Source of the DNA: Candidatus Parcubacteria bacterium
GTDB taxonomy: Bacteria > Patescibacteriota > Patescibacteriia > PEXW01
Assembly (NCBI GenBank): GCA_003597955.1
Contig: QZJU01000002.1
Location: 1 to 27,090, forward strand
Length of the DNA stretch: 27,090 nucleotides
Direction: 5' to 3'
The translations under genes were made by a program, and so were the position numbers. Positions 15,032 to 22,526 of this stretch are shown here, in pieces; positions within the stretch are counted from its first letter, which is position 1; every line of letters begins with the position of its first letter. The notes beneath the pieces are model-generated. The model ran no database searches. It saw only the letters and a list, made by a program, of their open reading frames with translations, and was not told the DNA's origin.

Positions 15032-15131
15032 CTTTGAAAAATCGGCTGGCTTTTATTAGGCAGAAGTTTTCGGATGGTAAAAGGCATGAACAATTCATGT
15101 TCCCCCCTGATTTTCAGTCAGTTAATCTTAA

Positions 15132-15584
15132 TCAGGTCAATCGGTGCGAGCGGCATTTCGGTTTATGAAAAAGAGATTTCAGCGCATGCCGACAGGCATG
15201 CAGTTTTTTGGAGATTTCAGTCAGTAGGAAAGGCAGGGTCATTGCCAAGCATGTTTCCAGCATTTTCCGGGGCAGAATAAATTTCTGCGGAAAAAGGAAA
15301 ACCAGGACATACATGATCAGCAAAGTGCACCACCAGGCGACGAAAAAGTATTCGCCCTGACGCTTTTTCCAGAATTTGCCCAGCCACCGGTCAATTTCTT
15401 TGCGGCAGAAATACGTAAAAATCAGAACTGCGTAGATGAAAGGCAGGCTTCGGGGTGTGGTAAAAGCGTCGAATTTCAGAAATTCCATTACGCACATTCC
15501 CAGCACAGATACGCTCCAAATCGCGCACAGCCAGAAAAGCGCGGAGGTTTTGGCAAAATGTTTCGCGAGCTTTAGCTGTTTCAT
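15132..15584 (-). CDS. Small multi-pass membrane protein, unknown function
   Basis: 150 residues from ATG 15584, supported by GAGGTGA seven bases upstream. Four hydrophobic helices are visible (about 13-34, 45-62, 80-97 and 106-122) with a basic C-terminal tail (KKLHACRHALKSLFHKPKCRSHRL). I recognise no family. The tail is encoded over a perfect hairpin, GCATGCC-gaca-GGCATGC (15184-15201), flanked by the 10-base direct repeat GAGATTTCAG (15173-15182 and 15211-15220); this may be a small insertion that extended the gene. The strong SD groups it with the accessory genes to its right rather than with dcw. Confidence 0.65.
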   Translation of the reverse strand: MKQLKLAKHFAKTSALFWLCAIWSVSVLGMCVMEFLKFDAFTTPRSLPFIYAVLIFTYFCRKEIDRWLGKFWKKRQGEYFFVAWWCTLLIMYVLVFLFPQKFILPRKMLETCLAMTLPFLLTEISKKLHACRHALKSLFHKPKCRSHRLT

Positions 15585-15719
15585 CTTAAATCACCTCACA
15601 AATAAAAACTCACGAACCTTCTGCGAAGCAGGCCGTTTTTCAAGGAAGCTTTTTTAGCTTGTGTATTCGATTTTCCGATCCCAGCTTAAATCACAATAAA
15701 TTGGCTGTCAAGAGGCTGA

Positions 15720-15815
15720 TATAATCCAAAGAATTGGCAACATGGTAAGTTTGGTGAATTATTTTTCATCAACTATAATGCTGAATTTGACATTTTGGCT
15801 GATTAGAGATAATAT
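15720..15815 (+). promoter_or_regulatory. Stacked promoters of the three-small-gene operon
   Basis: Three promoter-like sites follow each other. An extended -10, TGATATAAT, has TATAAT at 15720-15725. TTGGTG (15751-15756) and TATAAT (15774-15779) are spaced 17. TTGACA (15787-15792) and TAATAT (15810-15815) are also spaced 17, the best promoter in the window. The rest of the 15585-15909 gap holds small hairpins (CTGC-gaa-GCAG near 15620, AAGCT/AGCTT near 15650) and a leader of about 90 nt with a T7 run near 15870 that could attenuate. Confidence 0.7.
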
Positions 15816-15909
15816 GGTTTTACAATAAAATAAAGTTGTTTTTAAAACAGCACCTTGAAAAAGCGCGTTGTTTTTTTGTGAAAAACATTTGGAAGAAGGA
15901 GACAGTAAT

Positions 15910-16221
15910 ATGAAGGTGTTAAAACAAGAAATGCATCCGTTTGAATCTTTTTGGCCAAATCATAAATGGGTGTGTGGTGGATGTAAAAAAAAATTCCTTG
16001 GTTTTTTTCCTTCTAAAAATCGTTGGATTGGCGGTTATGGAATTTGTGAAAAATGCCAAGACCTCTTGATATCCAGCGATGCAAAATTAAAAGCTGCATT
16101 GGTTTCCACCCAAGCTCATATTGCCTCAGCGCACGGATTTACTAATGAACTATTAGAGAAAGCCCACAGGTTTCAAAACACACCTGGCTGGTGGAAAAGC
16201 TCATTGCCCAAATCAAAGTAA
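15910..16221 (+). CDS. Small zinc-ribbon-like protein, 103 aa
   Basis: I start it at the ATG at 15910 (MKVLKQEM), which has AAGAAGGAGA at ideal distance; the longer frame from 15868 has no SD. CGGC and CEKC, 25 residues apart, form a CxxC...CxxC pair, probably a zinc ribbon. Trp/Phe-rich surroundings (PFESFWPNHKWVCGGC) and a C-terminal helix (LKAALVSTQAHIASAHGF) follow. I know no family for it. It is the first of three small genes behind a stack of strong promoters; DNA, RNA or protein binding is plausible, but unproved. Confidence 0.6.
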   Translation: MKVLKQEMHPFESFWPNHKWVCGGCKKKFLGFFPSKNRWIGGYGICEKCQDLLISSDAKLKAALVSTQAHIASAHGFTNELLEKAHRFQNTPGWWKSSLPKSK

Positions 16222-16270
16222 TCAGTATCGGATGACAAAAAATACCAACTAATTACAGAAGGGGATTTAA

Positions 16271-16537
16271 ATGAAAGATATTTCTTTTGGAAGACTCAGA
16301 TTTTCTGGGATGTGTTATTGCGCCCGGTGCGGTAAAGAGACTTTTTCTGATGGACGGACATACGGTCAGGGCGGCGGATATTGTCCTGAATGCGAAAAAA
16401 AACGAGATGAAGAATTTGTTAAAAGCATGTTAGCAAAACCGATCGTTTTTGAAATCGGTGCTTCTTCCGTAAAAATGACACCTGACGAATATGCAAAGGT
16501 TATGCGAAGGTCCATAAAGTATCCTTTTCGCGGATAA
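16271..16537 (+). CDS. Small zinc-ribbon-like protein, 88 aa
   Basis: ATG 16271 follows AGAAGGGGA at good distance. CARC and CPEC, 19 residues apart with a Gly-rich turn (YGQGGGY) between, form a compact zinc ribbon (residues about 15-41). A helical basic tail follows (DEYAKVMRRSIKYPF). It is the second gene of the small operon. It is not clearly related to the first beyond the paired CxxC. Function unknown. Confidence 0.6.
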   Translation: MKDISFGRLRFSGMCYCARCGKETFSDGRTYGQGGGYCPECEKKRDEEFVKSMLAKPIVFEIGASSVKMTPDEYAKVMRRSIKYPFRG

Positions 16538-16597
16538 GCGATTTAATTTTGCTTTAGCGAAAGATTAACTTTCAAATAAAAGGAGGTGAATGGGGAG

Positions 16598-16819
16598 ATG
16601 GCGGATAACAATGTGTGCTGGGATCCGAACTTTGGTTCCGGAATGATTATCGCCGATCTAAAAACAGGAACTATTGAGGGGTTTAGTATGCAGGGGGCGG
16701 TTGGCATTTCGCCGCAGATGAGCTCAGTTTTTTACGCTGACTCTGCCGGTCATTTGGCAACCTTGGGCGGCTTAAAGTCAGACGAGATCGATTTTCTGTC
16801 TTTTAAGCATTCCACGTAG
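16598..16819 (+). CDS. Small protein of unknown function, 73 aa
   Basis: The perfect SD AAAGGAGGTGA lies at 16579-16589. I choose the ATG at 16598 (MADNNVCWDP); a GTG at 16586 in the same frame lies inside the SD and is less likely. The product is soluble, Gly/Ser/Met-rich and acidic, with one cysteine, predicted beta-strands in the first half (MIIADLKTGTIEGFSM) and a helix at the end. No family is recognised. It is the third gene of the operon and is closed by a strong terminator. Confidence 0.6.
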   Translation: MADNNVCWDPNFGSGMIIADLKTGTIEGFSMQGAVGISPQMSSVFYADSAGHLATLGGLKSDEIDFLSFKHST

Positions 16820-16863
16820 GCCGGGAAACCTTTTTGTTCATTGTTAAAAAGTTCTTAACTTTA

Positions 16864-16899
16864 AAAAATGCCTAGCTTGAGGTCGCTAGGCATTTTTTT
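16864..16899. terminator. Strong terminator after the small-gene operon
   Basis: AAAAATGCCTAGC (16864-16876) and GCTAGGCATTTTT (16885-16897) form a 13-bp perfect stem with an 8-base loop and a T7 tail, with A runs on the other side, so it may work both ways. Confidence 0.9.
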
Positions 16900-16932
16900 G
16901 CAATGTTTTCGTTTAATTTTAAAGATAAGGAG

Positions 16933-16941
16933 TGGTATAAT
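16933..16941 (+). promoter_or_regulatory. Extended -10 predicting a leaderless DUF2207 message
   Basis: TGGTATAAT (TG at 16933-16934, TATAAT at 16936-16941) is a perfect extended -10. The ATG at 16948 lies exactly six bases after it, so the expected transcription start is the A of the start codon. No clear -35 is present, as is usual for extended -10 promoters. Confidence 0.6.
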
Positions 16942-16947
16942 TTTTAT

Positions 16948-18657
16948 ATGCCTAGACTTCTGAAAACCGCGATTTTTATATCAATCTTTTGGCTGTTGCC
17001 GGTTTTGGCTAATGCCCAAATAACACCCGAGCAGGTAAAGGATTTTAAGGCCGAGATTGCCTTGGCGGCAAACAGCGAAGCCAGGGTCAAAGAAACCATT
17101 GTCTACGATTTCGGCGCCACGCCCCGGCACGGCATTTACCGCAATATCCCATATAAATACCAGCGCCAGGGCGTTAACTACAAGCTCCGTTTAAAGGTTG
17201 AAAGCGTGACGGATGAAAAAGGCGAGTCGCAGAAATTCTCTCGGAGTTTTTCCGAAGGTTATTTAAAACTGAAAATTGGCGATCCGGACAAAACCATTAC
17301 CGGCACCAAGACCTACGTTATAAACTACACCGTCGGCCGGGCTGTAAATTATTTTGAAGACCACGATGAATTTTTTTGGAATGTGACGGGCAACGAGTGG
17401 ACCGTCCCGATCCAATCCGCTTCGGCCACGGTGAAATTACCCGGCCAAACCGAGTTTAAGGATTTGGCCTGCTACACCGGCGAATACGGCTCGGACCTTT
17501 CCAACTGCACCAAGCAGAAAAGGCTGGACAAAAGCGCGGAATTCATCGCCCAAGCCCTGCAAGAATCCGAAGGCTTAACCCTGGTGGCGAGTTTTGCCAA
17601 AGGCGTTATCGCCGAACCTGACTTTTTCCAGAATTTTCGGTATTTCGCCGCTGACAATTGGTATTTCTTTTTGCCGCTGGCGGTCTGGGCGGCATTGCAT
17701 TACTGGTGGCTGACGCGAGGCCGCGACCCCAAAGGCCGGGGCACGGTCGTGCCTTTTTACGAACCGCCAGCCAATCTCGGTCCGGCCGATCTGGGGACCT
17801 TGTGGGACGAAAAAGCCGACAGCAAAGAAGTTTCGGCCACGATCATAAACCTGGCGGTTAAAGGATATTTGAAAATCAAGGATTTAGGCGATAAAAATTA
17901 TGAATTCCGCCGATTGCAAAGCGACAATTCAAAACTAGATTCCATCGAGAAGCAGGTGATCGAAGCGCTTTTTGATAGCACCGGGCAAAAAGACAGCGTG
18001 GATTTGAAAAGCTTGAAAAACAAATTTTATCTCAAGCTTCATATCATCACTAATGACTTATACGCCCAAGTCGCGAAAAACGGATATTTTGCGGAAGACC
18101 CGCAGAAAGTCAAAAAGAAGTTCATCGGCGTGGGCGGCGCTTTGACCGTCATTGCCTTTGTCATCATTCAGATCAGCAATCAGTATTTCTCCTTCGCCAT
18201 CCTAATCCCATTTTTATTGAGCGCCTTGCTTTTCGTTATCTACGGCCGGATCATGCCGCAAAAAACCGTGAAAGGCGCTATTACCCAGGAAGAAATCAAG
18301 GGCTTTCGGTGGTTTTTGTCCGTGACCGAAACCGAGCGCCTGAAATTCCATAACGCTCCGGAAAAAAAGCCGGAGCAGTTCGAGAAATTCTTGCCCTATG
18401 CCATGGTTTTGGGGGTGGAAAAAGAATGGGCCAAGCAATTTGAGGGCATGATGCTGTCTCAACCCGGCTGGTACGAAGGCCAGCCCGGCGCTACCTTTAA
18501 CGCCATATACTTTGGTTCAATAATGTCGCATATGAATAGCAATATGAGCTCGGCCTTTGTTTCACGGCCATCCAGCGCCGGCAGCGGCGCTTCGGGTTTT
18601 GGCGGGGGCGGTTTTTCCGGCGGCGGTTTTGGCGGCGGCGGCGGCGGGAGTTGGTGA
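16948..18657 (+). CDS. DUF2207-type membrane protein with Gly-rich tail
   Basis: 569 residues. I use the ATG at 16948 (MPRLLKTAIF) because a cleavable signal peptide starts there (ends about LANA); the longer frame from 16903 would cross the promoter. An outside beta-rich domain (about 25-220: VYDFGATPRHGIYRNIPYKY, VGRAVNYFEDHDEFFWNVTG) is followed by membrane helices (about 236-253 and a pair near 395-435), a cytoplasmic winged-helix-like region between them, and a C-terminal tail of glycine runs ending in GSW. This is the DUF2207 predicted-membrane-protein layout, widespread but of unknown function. A second copy of the tail end appears at 20966-21010. Confidence 0.85.
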   Translation: MPRLLKTAIFISIFWLLPVLANAQITPEQVKDFKAEIALAANSEARVKETIVYDFGATPRHGIYRNIPYKYQRQGVNYKLRLKVESVTDEKGESQKFSRSFSEGYLKLKIGDPDKTITGTKTYVINYTVGRAVNYFEDHDEFFWNVTGNEWTVPIQSASATVKLPGQTEFKDLACYTGEYGSDLSNCTKQKRLDKSAEFIAQALQESEGLTLVASFAKGVIAEPDFFQNFRYFAADNWYFFLPLAVWAALHYWWLTRGRDPKGRGTVVPFYEPPANLGPADLGTLWDEKADSKEVSATIINLAVKGYLKIKDLGDKNYEFRRLQSDNSKLDSIEKQVIEALFDSTGQKDSVDLKSLKNKFYLKLHIITNDLYAQVAKNGYFAEDPQKVKKKFIGVGGALTVIAFVIIQISNQYFSFAILIPFLLSALLFVIYGRIMPQKTVKGAITQEEIKGFRWFLSVTETERLKFHNAPEKKPEQFEKFLPYAMVLGVEKEWAKQFEGMMLSQPGWYEGQPGATFNAIYFGSIMSHMNSNMSSAFVSRPSSAGSGASGFGGGGFSGGGFGGGGGGSW

Positions 18658-18786
18658 GATTTGCAGGGAGATTCATGTAGATATTTTGAAAAAATTTAAT
18701 ATCCACAAAAGGCCAAGAAGTTATTGGTTTTGCGCGAAGATCTCTGGAAAATAAATTTTCTTGTGTCAAGTCGCTCTCCCGATAAA

Positions 18787-18815
18787 TTGACGCGTGATTG
18801 ATTTTTTGTTAGTAT
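18787..18815 (+). promoter_or_regulatory. Promoter of the radical SAM gene
   Basis: TTGACG (18787-18792) and TAGTAT (18810-18815) are spaced 17. The expected start near 18822 leaves a leader of about 50 nt with GGAGG (18859-18863) eight bases before the ATG at 18872. Nothing else was seen in 18658-18786. Confidence 0.75.
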
Positions 18816-18871
18816 CAGAAGGTTTAATGAACTTTGAAAAAATACAAATGAAGTGAATGGAGGAATGAAGG

Positions 18872-20347
18872 ATGAGGACAATAAGTAAGCTCGTTGCCGT
18901 CATGCAGAAATTGGATGCGGGCGTCATAAGTGATAGCACTGCACAGGAGGCTTTTAGTTACGAGTTAATCAAACAGAGGTATTTGGAAATGGACGATTTG
19001 CAATACCTCTATAACCTCTTTAGGATTTATTTTCAAAATCCGACTACACCCGCCAGCACGATTTTGAAGAGCCTAAACATTAGCCTTGAGAAATTGGTGG
19101 ACCTGCAGAGAGTACTCCAAGAGGCGTCAGTCATCGCAGATTTATGGATAAGTTTACTTTATCCGCGTTCGCTTCTGATGCGCTATGCGTATCAACTGAC
19201 TCGCTATCTGCATTTGAATCCAGAGTTCCTGAGTTCTGCGCACCAAGACTCCGCCCAGCCGCATATTTATATGCTAGAAATTCACCCAACGAACGGTTTA
19301 TGTATTTATGCATGTAAAATGTGCCTTTGGTGTGGTGGCGGGCAACTGAAGGCACGCCAGATACGTGCTAGTGCTGGCATTGATGTGCTACCGACACGTA
19401 GTTGGATCAGCGTCTTGGATGAGGCGAAAGATCTGGGAGTTGAGCGGATAATTGTTTCTGGTGGAGGGGAAACGCTCTTGGATCAGGTGAAATTCAGGGA
19501 GGTAGTATTGGCCGCGGTCAGAAATGGTATTGAAGTCTTGGTTTACACCAATGGTCGCCTTCTCTCTCGTGTAGACGAAGAAACCCTGGATGTTATTTTA
19601 CATACTGGGTGGTTGCGGGTGAGTTGCCATGCTGCAACATCCGAGGTGTATGCACGGCTGGTCAACCGGCCCGTAGATAGTAATGATTTTCAGATTGTGC
19701 AAGCGGGCGTGCGAAGACTCATTGAACGCCGGAATGCAGTACATGCACGTCTAAAGGTCGGACTTGGGACAGTGTTGCAGGAGGTGAACTTTTCGCAACT
19801 ACCGTTAATTGTGACGCTTTGTGAAAATCTGGGTGTTGACTTCCTGGACCTACGCGCGGATTGCATTGGTATCTCACAGGCACTCAAGGCTGAGCAGAGC
19901 GTACTGTTATTGAATGATTTACGGGTAATACGCGGAAGGTACTTAGATGGCGGGTTGCCATTTCATCTGACAATTGCTGATGATCTTCAGTTTAAAATTA
20001 GCCAATGGTCAAAGATGGAACTCACACCTTCAAAAAGGTGCTGGATTCCGTTCCTCCGGCCAGCTATCGACCCGTTCGGGACAGTATGCGCATGCGATTC
20101 AATTGGCGAACCTTATACGCGGTCGGTTTCACCCGCGAAGTATGTTTTTGGATCATGTAGGGATGATTCGCTTCGGCAGCTCATCTCGAGAGCCTCGCAG
20201 GAAACGTTAGGTGTTTGGTGTCAACATTGCATGCCGGGGCAGGTTGCGCTGAATGCACTTTTCGAAAAAATAGTTGCCGACTTCAAAATTGGCATTCGCC
20301 CGTGCGATCAGCCTTTTTTCCACCGGAATATTGAGGGATCCAATTAG
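18872..20347 (+). CDS. Radical SAM enzyme with SPASM-like C-terminal cysteines
   Basis: 491 residues. C144, C148 and C151 form the CxxxCxxC that holds the SAM-cleaving 4Fe-4S cluster, with an extra C154; GGGE (197-200) is the SAM-binding GGE motif. The C-terminal part has C390, C406, C408, C429, C450 and C453 around IDPFGTVCAC, as in SPASM/twitch domains that hold auxiliary clusters. The first 130 residues are helical and unrecognised. SPASM enzymes often modify ribosomal peptides or proteins; the substrate here is unknown. Codon choice looks different from the dcw genes (more CTA, GTA, CGT), hinting at transfer. It overlaps the opposing Nudix gene by four bases. Confidence 0.85.
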   Translation: MRTISKLVAVMQKLDAGVISDSTAQEAFSYELIKQRYLEMDDLQYLYNLFRIYFQNPTTPASTILKSLNISLEKLVDLQRVLQEASVIADLWISLLYPRSLLMRYAYQLTRYLHLNPEFLSSAHQDSAQPHIYMLEIHPTNGLCIYACKMCLWCGGGQLKARQIRASAGIDVLPTRSWISVLDEAKDLGVERIIVSGGGETLLDQVKFREVVLAAVRNGIEVLVYTNGRLLSRVDEETLDVILHTGWLRVSCHAATSEVYARLVNRPVDSNDFQIVQAGVRRLIERRNAVHARLKVGLGTVLQEVNFSQLPLIVTLCENLGVDFLDLRADCIGISQALKAEQSVLLLNDLRVIRGRYLDGGLPFHLTIADDLQFKISQWSKMELTPSKRCWIPFLRPAIDPFGTVCACDSIGEPYTRSVSPAKYVFGSCRDDSLRQLISRASQETLGVWCQHCMPGQVALNALFEKIVADFKIGIRPCDQPFFHRNIEGSN

Positions 20348-20886
20348 GGTCTCTCATTTTTTTGAAAAAAAATATTCAAGCACGCAAGTGAGATTCCGCA
20401 TTGTATCTTATTCAGAGCAATTAGCTTTTTTATTTTTGTGAGCGGTATTAGCTGAATTTTATTAATTACCTCGTTGGATGGAGTGGTTCTTTTCTTGGCT
20501 TCTGTACAATTCGAAGCCACGAACAGATTTGCTTGAATGCTTTCATGTCCAGGAGCAATAAAGAATGAACCATACTTTTTCCATATTTTTGCTCGGTAAC
20601 CAGTTTCCTGGAGTAACTCCCGTTGTGCTGCATGTAAATCACCTTCGTTCACATTAGTTGTTCCGGCCGGTAACTGTAAAATAATTTTTTTTATCGGATA
20701 TCTATATTCGTTGATAAAAAGTATTTTGTTTTTAATTTGTGCAATTACAAAATTTACGTGTGGCCGTTCCACTATACCATATATCCCCCTTTTTCCGTCA
20801 GGTCTTTTGACCGCGTCTTCTCGTACACGAAACCAAGGATTGTGATAGACAATTTGAGATTTGATTGTTTTCCATCCAACGCGCAT
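20344..20886 (-). CDS. Nudix hydrolase, ADP-ribose pyrophosphatase-like
   Basis: 180 residues from ATG 20886. The Nudix box G75-x5-E81-x7-R89-E90-L-L-Q93-E94-T-G96-Y97 matches the consensus except that the first Glu of the EE pair is Gln. VFR-type start (NPWFRVREDAVKRPDG) and QLPAG before the box fit the ADP-ribose pyrophosphatase branch, which splits ADP-ribose to AMP and ribose 5-phosphate. The Q93 change hits a usual metal ligand, so activity may be weak or altered. An extended -10 (TGTTATAAT, minus strand, 20929-20921) precedes it; no SD. It meets the radical SAM gene tail to tail with a four-base overlap. Confidence 0.85.
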   Translation of the reverse strand: MRVGWKTIKSQIVYHNPWFRVREDAVKRPDGKRGIYGIVERPHVNFVIAQIKNKILFINEYRYPIKKIILQLPAGTTNVNEGDLHAAQRELLQETGYRAKIWKKYGSFFIAPGHESIQANLFVASNCTEAKKRTTPSNEVINKIQLIPLTKIKKLIALNKIQCGISLACLNIFFQKNERP

Positions 20887-20920
20887 TTTTTTAAAAAAAA
20901 TCTAGGTTTTAATTGAAGTT

Positions 20921-20950
20921 ATTATAACATACGGCCATCAACCGTGGAAA
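20921..20950 (-). promoter_or_regulatory. Promoter of the Nudix gene
   Basis: On the minus strand TATAAT (20926-20921) is preceded by TG in extended -10 position, with TTTCCA (20950-20945) 18 bases further upstream. A T8/A7 tract lies between promoter and ATG. Confidence 0.55.
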
Positions 20951-20965
20951 CGACAAAATACGACA

Positions 20966-21010
20966 TGAAAACAATCGGCATCAGCATCAGCGGCGGCGGG
21001 AGCTGGTGAG
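20966..21010 (+). pseudogene. Remnant resembling the tail of a DUF2207 gene
   Basis: ATG AAA ACA ... reads MKTIGISISGGGSW and stop. The last part matches the end of the DUF2207 gene at DNA level: 21 bases at 18640-18660 against 20992-21012 with two mismatches, including the TGG-TGA stop context. It may be the last scrap of a second copy, or one end of a duplication flanking the radical SAM/Nudix pair. The match is short and low-complexity, so this is tentative. Confidence 0.3.
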
Positions 21011-21018
21011 GTCAGGGT

Positions 21019-21281
21019 GGGAAACCTACGGTTTCCCCCTCCTGTGCTCCCCCTTTCCCTTAACGGAGTCGCTGCGTCAGGGTTCGGACAAAGCAAGTTT
21101 GATCCTCACCCTTCCTTGCGACGGTTTTGTTTTTAGGGTGGAAAACCTTTGAAAAGAAGTTTGAATTTTTCATTAGGAAGAACGCCTACCTCTTGGCGTG
21201 AAATGGCCGTGGCAACTTGTATCTTCTGTCATCCTGAACTTGCCCGCCACGCTTCGCTTGGCGAGGCCGGGGTTTCAGGAT
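21019..21281. repeat. Extragenic palindromes in the 20887-21502 gap
   Basis: GGGAAACC-tac-GGTTTCCC (21019-21037) is a perfect 8-bp hairpin; a related AGGGTGGAAAACCT occurs near 21137. At 21231-21281 ATCCTGAA and TTTCAGGAT enclose CGCCA-cgcttcgct-TGGCG, a nested palindrome of the common extragenic type. No gene was found here; the one open frame (21149-21364) runs through these palindromes and has no protein character. Confidence 0.6.
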
Positions 21282-21309
21282 CCAATTTCGCAATGGCATT
21301 TAGGATTGA

Positions 21310-21415
21310 CCCCGCACCACTTTCCAAATTAAGCCTTAAGTTTAGCGTAAGGTTATTTGCTTAATTGAATATCATTGTGCTATGTGTAGGCGTTTTGTTG
21401 GAAAGTGGTGCGGGG
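21310..21415. mobile_element. MITE-like element, 106 bp, with 18-bp terminal inverted repeats
   Basis: CCCCGCACCACTTTCCAA (21310-21327) is repeated exactly in inverse at 21398-21415. TTGA flanks it on both sides (21306-21309 and 21416-21419), as expected for a 4-bp target duplication. Inside, AATTAAG/CTTAATT and CCTTA/TAAGG can pair, so the whole folds into a long hairpin. It encodes nothing, so a transposase elsewhere would have to move it. Confidence 0.6.
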
Positions 21416-21502
21416 TTGACAAAACTTAATAATCTGCTAGCTTTATCTCAAGCGCCGTCGTGGAATCAGAGCCGTCGCGAAAAAATTAAATAACTTAGGT
21501 TT

Positions 21503-22525
21503 ATGGCTAAAAGCCTGCCAAAAATCTGCCTGATGTTTGCCGGTGGTTCAACCCTTCAGATTGAAGAGGGGAAAGTAATGACTGTGAATTCAGCTGGCGA
21601 TATTAGGGCTTGGATGGATCAGGTTCCGGAACTTGCTTTAATCGCTCAAGTCGAGCCGGTTTTTATTTGGCCTGACGGCAAGCACATCGAAATACCAGAT
21701 TGGAATGTTTTAGCGAAATACATCAATCAAACCTACGAAAGGTTTGATGGTTTTGTAATACTGCAAGGCGTGGACACCATACTCTACACCAGCGCCTTTT
21801 TTTCTTATACATTGCAGGGTTTAGCCAAGCCCATTGTCCTAACCGGTTCGCCTTTGACTCCAGCTTTGCAGGCTAGCAAGGCGGCGGAAAAAGCAACTTT
21901 GAATTATCGCAACCTTGGCGTAAGAGCAAATTTGATAAACGCCATCCAAGTCGCCACCTTTAATGTTCCGGAAGTTATTATCGCGTTTGGGAATCAGATA
22001 ATGCGCGCCAATCGCGCCAGTAAATCGACGACAATTTCTTTCAACATGTTTAATGCTGAAGAGAGGGATATTCTGGGTCGGGTGGATTTCGGCATTAAAC
22101 TAAAAAGCGAGAGTGAAAAAAAAGTTGAGCAGAAAAGAATTCATGTTACGGAAGTTAAGCCGGCGAACATTAAAGTCATTACCCTGCACCCAGGTTTCGA
22201 ACCCGCGGAATTGGCTGAAGCCATACAAACTCTGCCGGACGGAATTTTAGTTCAAACATTTTTGCAGGAAGGCTGGCCCGAGAATTTGCGTCAGATTTTA
22301 AAAATCGCCAATGCCAAGGGAGTTCCAGTCGTCGTGCTGAATCCATATTTCGCGCTTGAGACCGAATGGGCGAATGTCAAGATCGTTTCCGGCATAACTT
22401 TAGAAGCGCTTTATGCTAAGTTTCTTTGGGCGCTGGCAAAAGCCAAAAACCCGCAAGTGGTTTTGCAGTTAATCAGCCAAAACCGCGCGGGCGAATTTGG
22501 TCTGACGGAGAAAAAGGCAAAGTAG
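21503..22525 (+). CDS. Asparaginase-fold protein lacking both catalytic threonines
   Basis: 340 residues spanning both domains of the type I/II L-asparaginase fold, including NAIQVATFNVPEVIIAFG and a C-terminal domain with ITLHPGF and ILVQTF. Aligned on E. coli AnsB, the nucleophile motif TGGTI reads AGGST (T12 becomes A13), and the second triad motif HGTDT reads QGVDT (T89 becomes V90). D91 and K174 of the second triad remain. Active members hydrolyse L-asparagine, so this protein is probably inactive or has another role such as ligand binding. The ATG at 21503 has only a weak SD. It leads a tight three-gene operon, with the next start one base after its stop. Confidence 0.8.
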   Translation: MAKSLPKICLMFAGGSTLQIEEGKVMTVNSAGDIRAWMDQVPELALIAQVEPVFIWPDGKHIEIPDWNVLAKYINQTYERFDGFVILQGVDTILYTSAFFSYTLQGLAKPIVLTGSPLTPALQASKAAEKATLNYRNLGVRANLINAIQVATFNVPEVIIAFGNQIMRANRASKSTTISFNMFNAEERDILGRVDFGIKLKSESEKKVEQKRIHVTEVKPANIKVITLHPGFEPAELAEAIQTLPDGILVQTFLQEGWPENLRQILKIANAKGVPVVVLNPYFALETEWANVKIVSGITLEALYAKFLWALAKAKNPQVVLQLISQNRAGEFGLTEKKAK

Positions 22526-22526
22526 T

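Noticed and set aside
15910-16819. RiPP precursor genes for the radical SAM enzyme
   Set aside because: None of the three small proteins shows a leader/core split or repeated core, a terminator and the DUF2207 gene separate them from the enzyme, and two look like ordinary zinc ribbons. Left only as a remark.
20994-21060. Coding continuation after the GGGSW remnant
   Set aside because: A perfect hairpin and stops in all frames follow; nothing codes until 21503.
21149-21364. 71-residue open frame in the repeat region
   Set aside because: It passes through an extragenic palindrome and the end of the MITE-like element; no SD and no family character.
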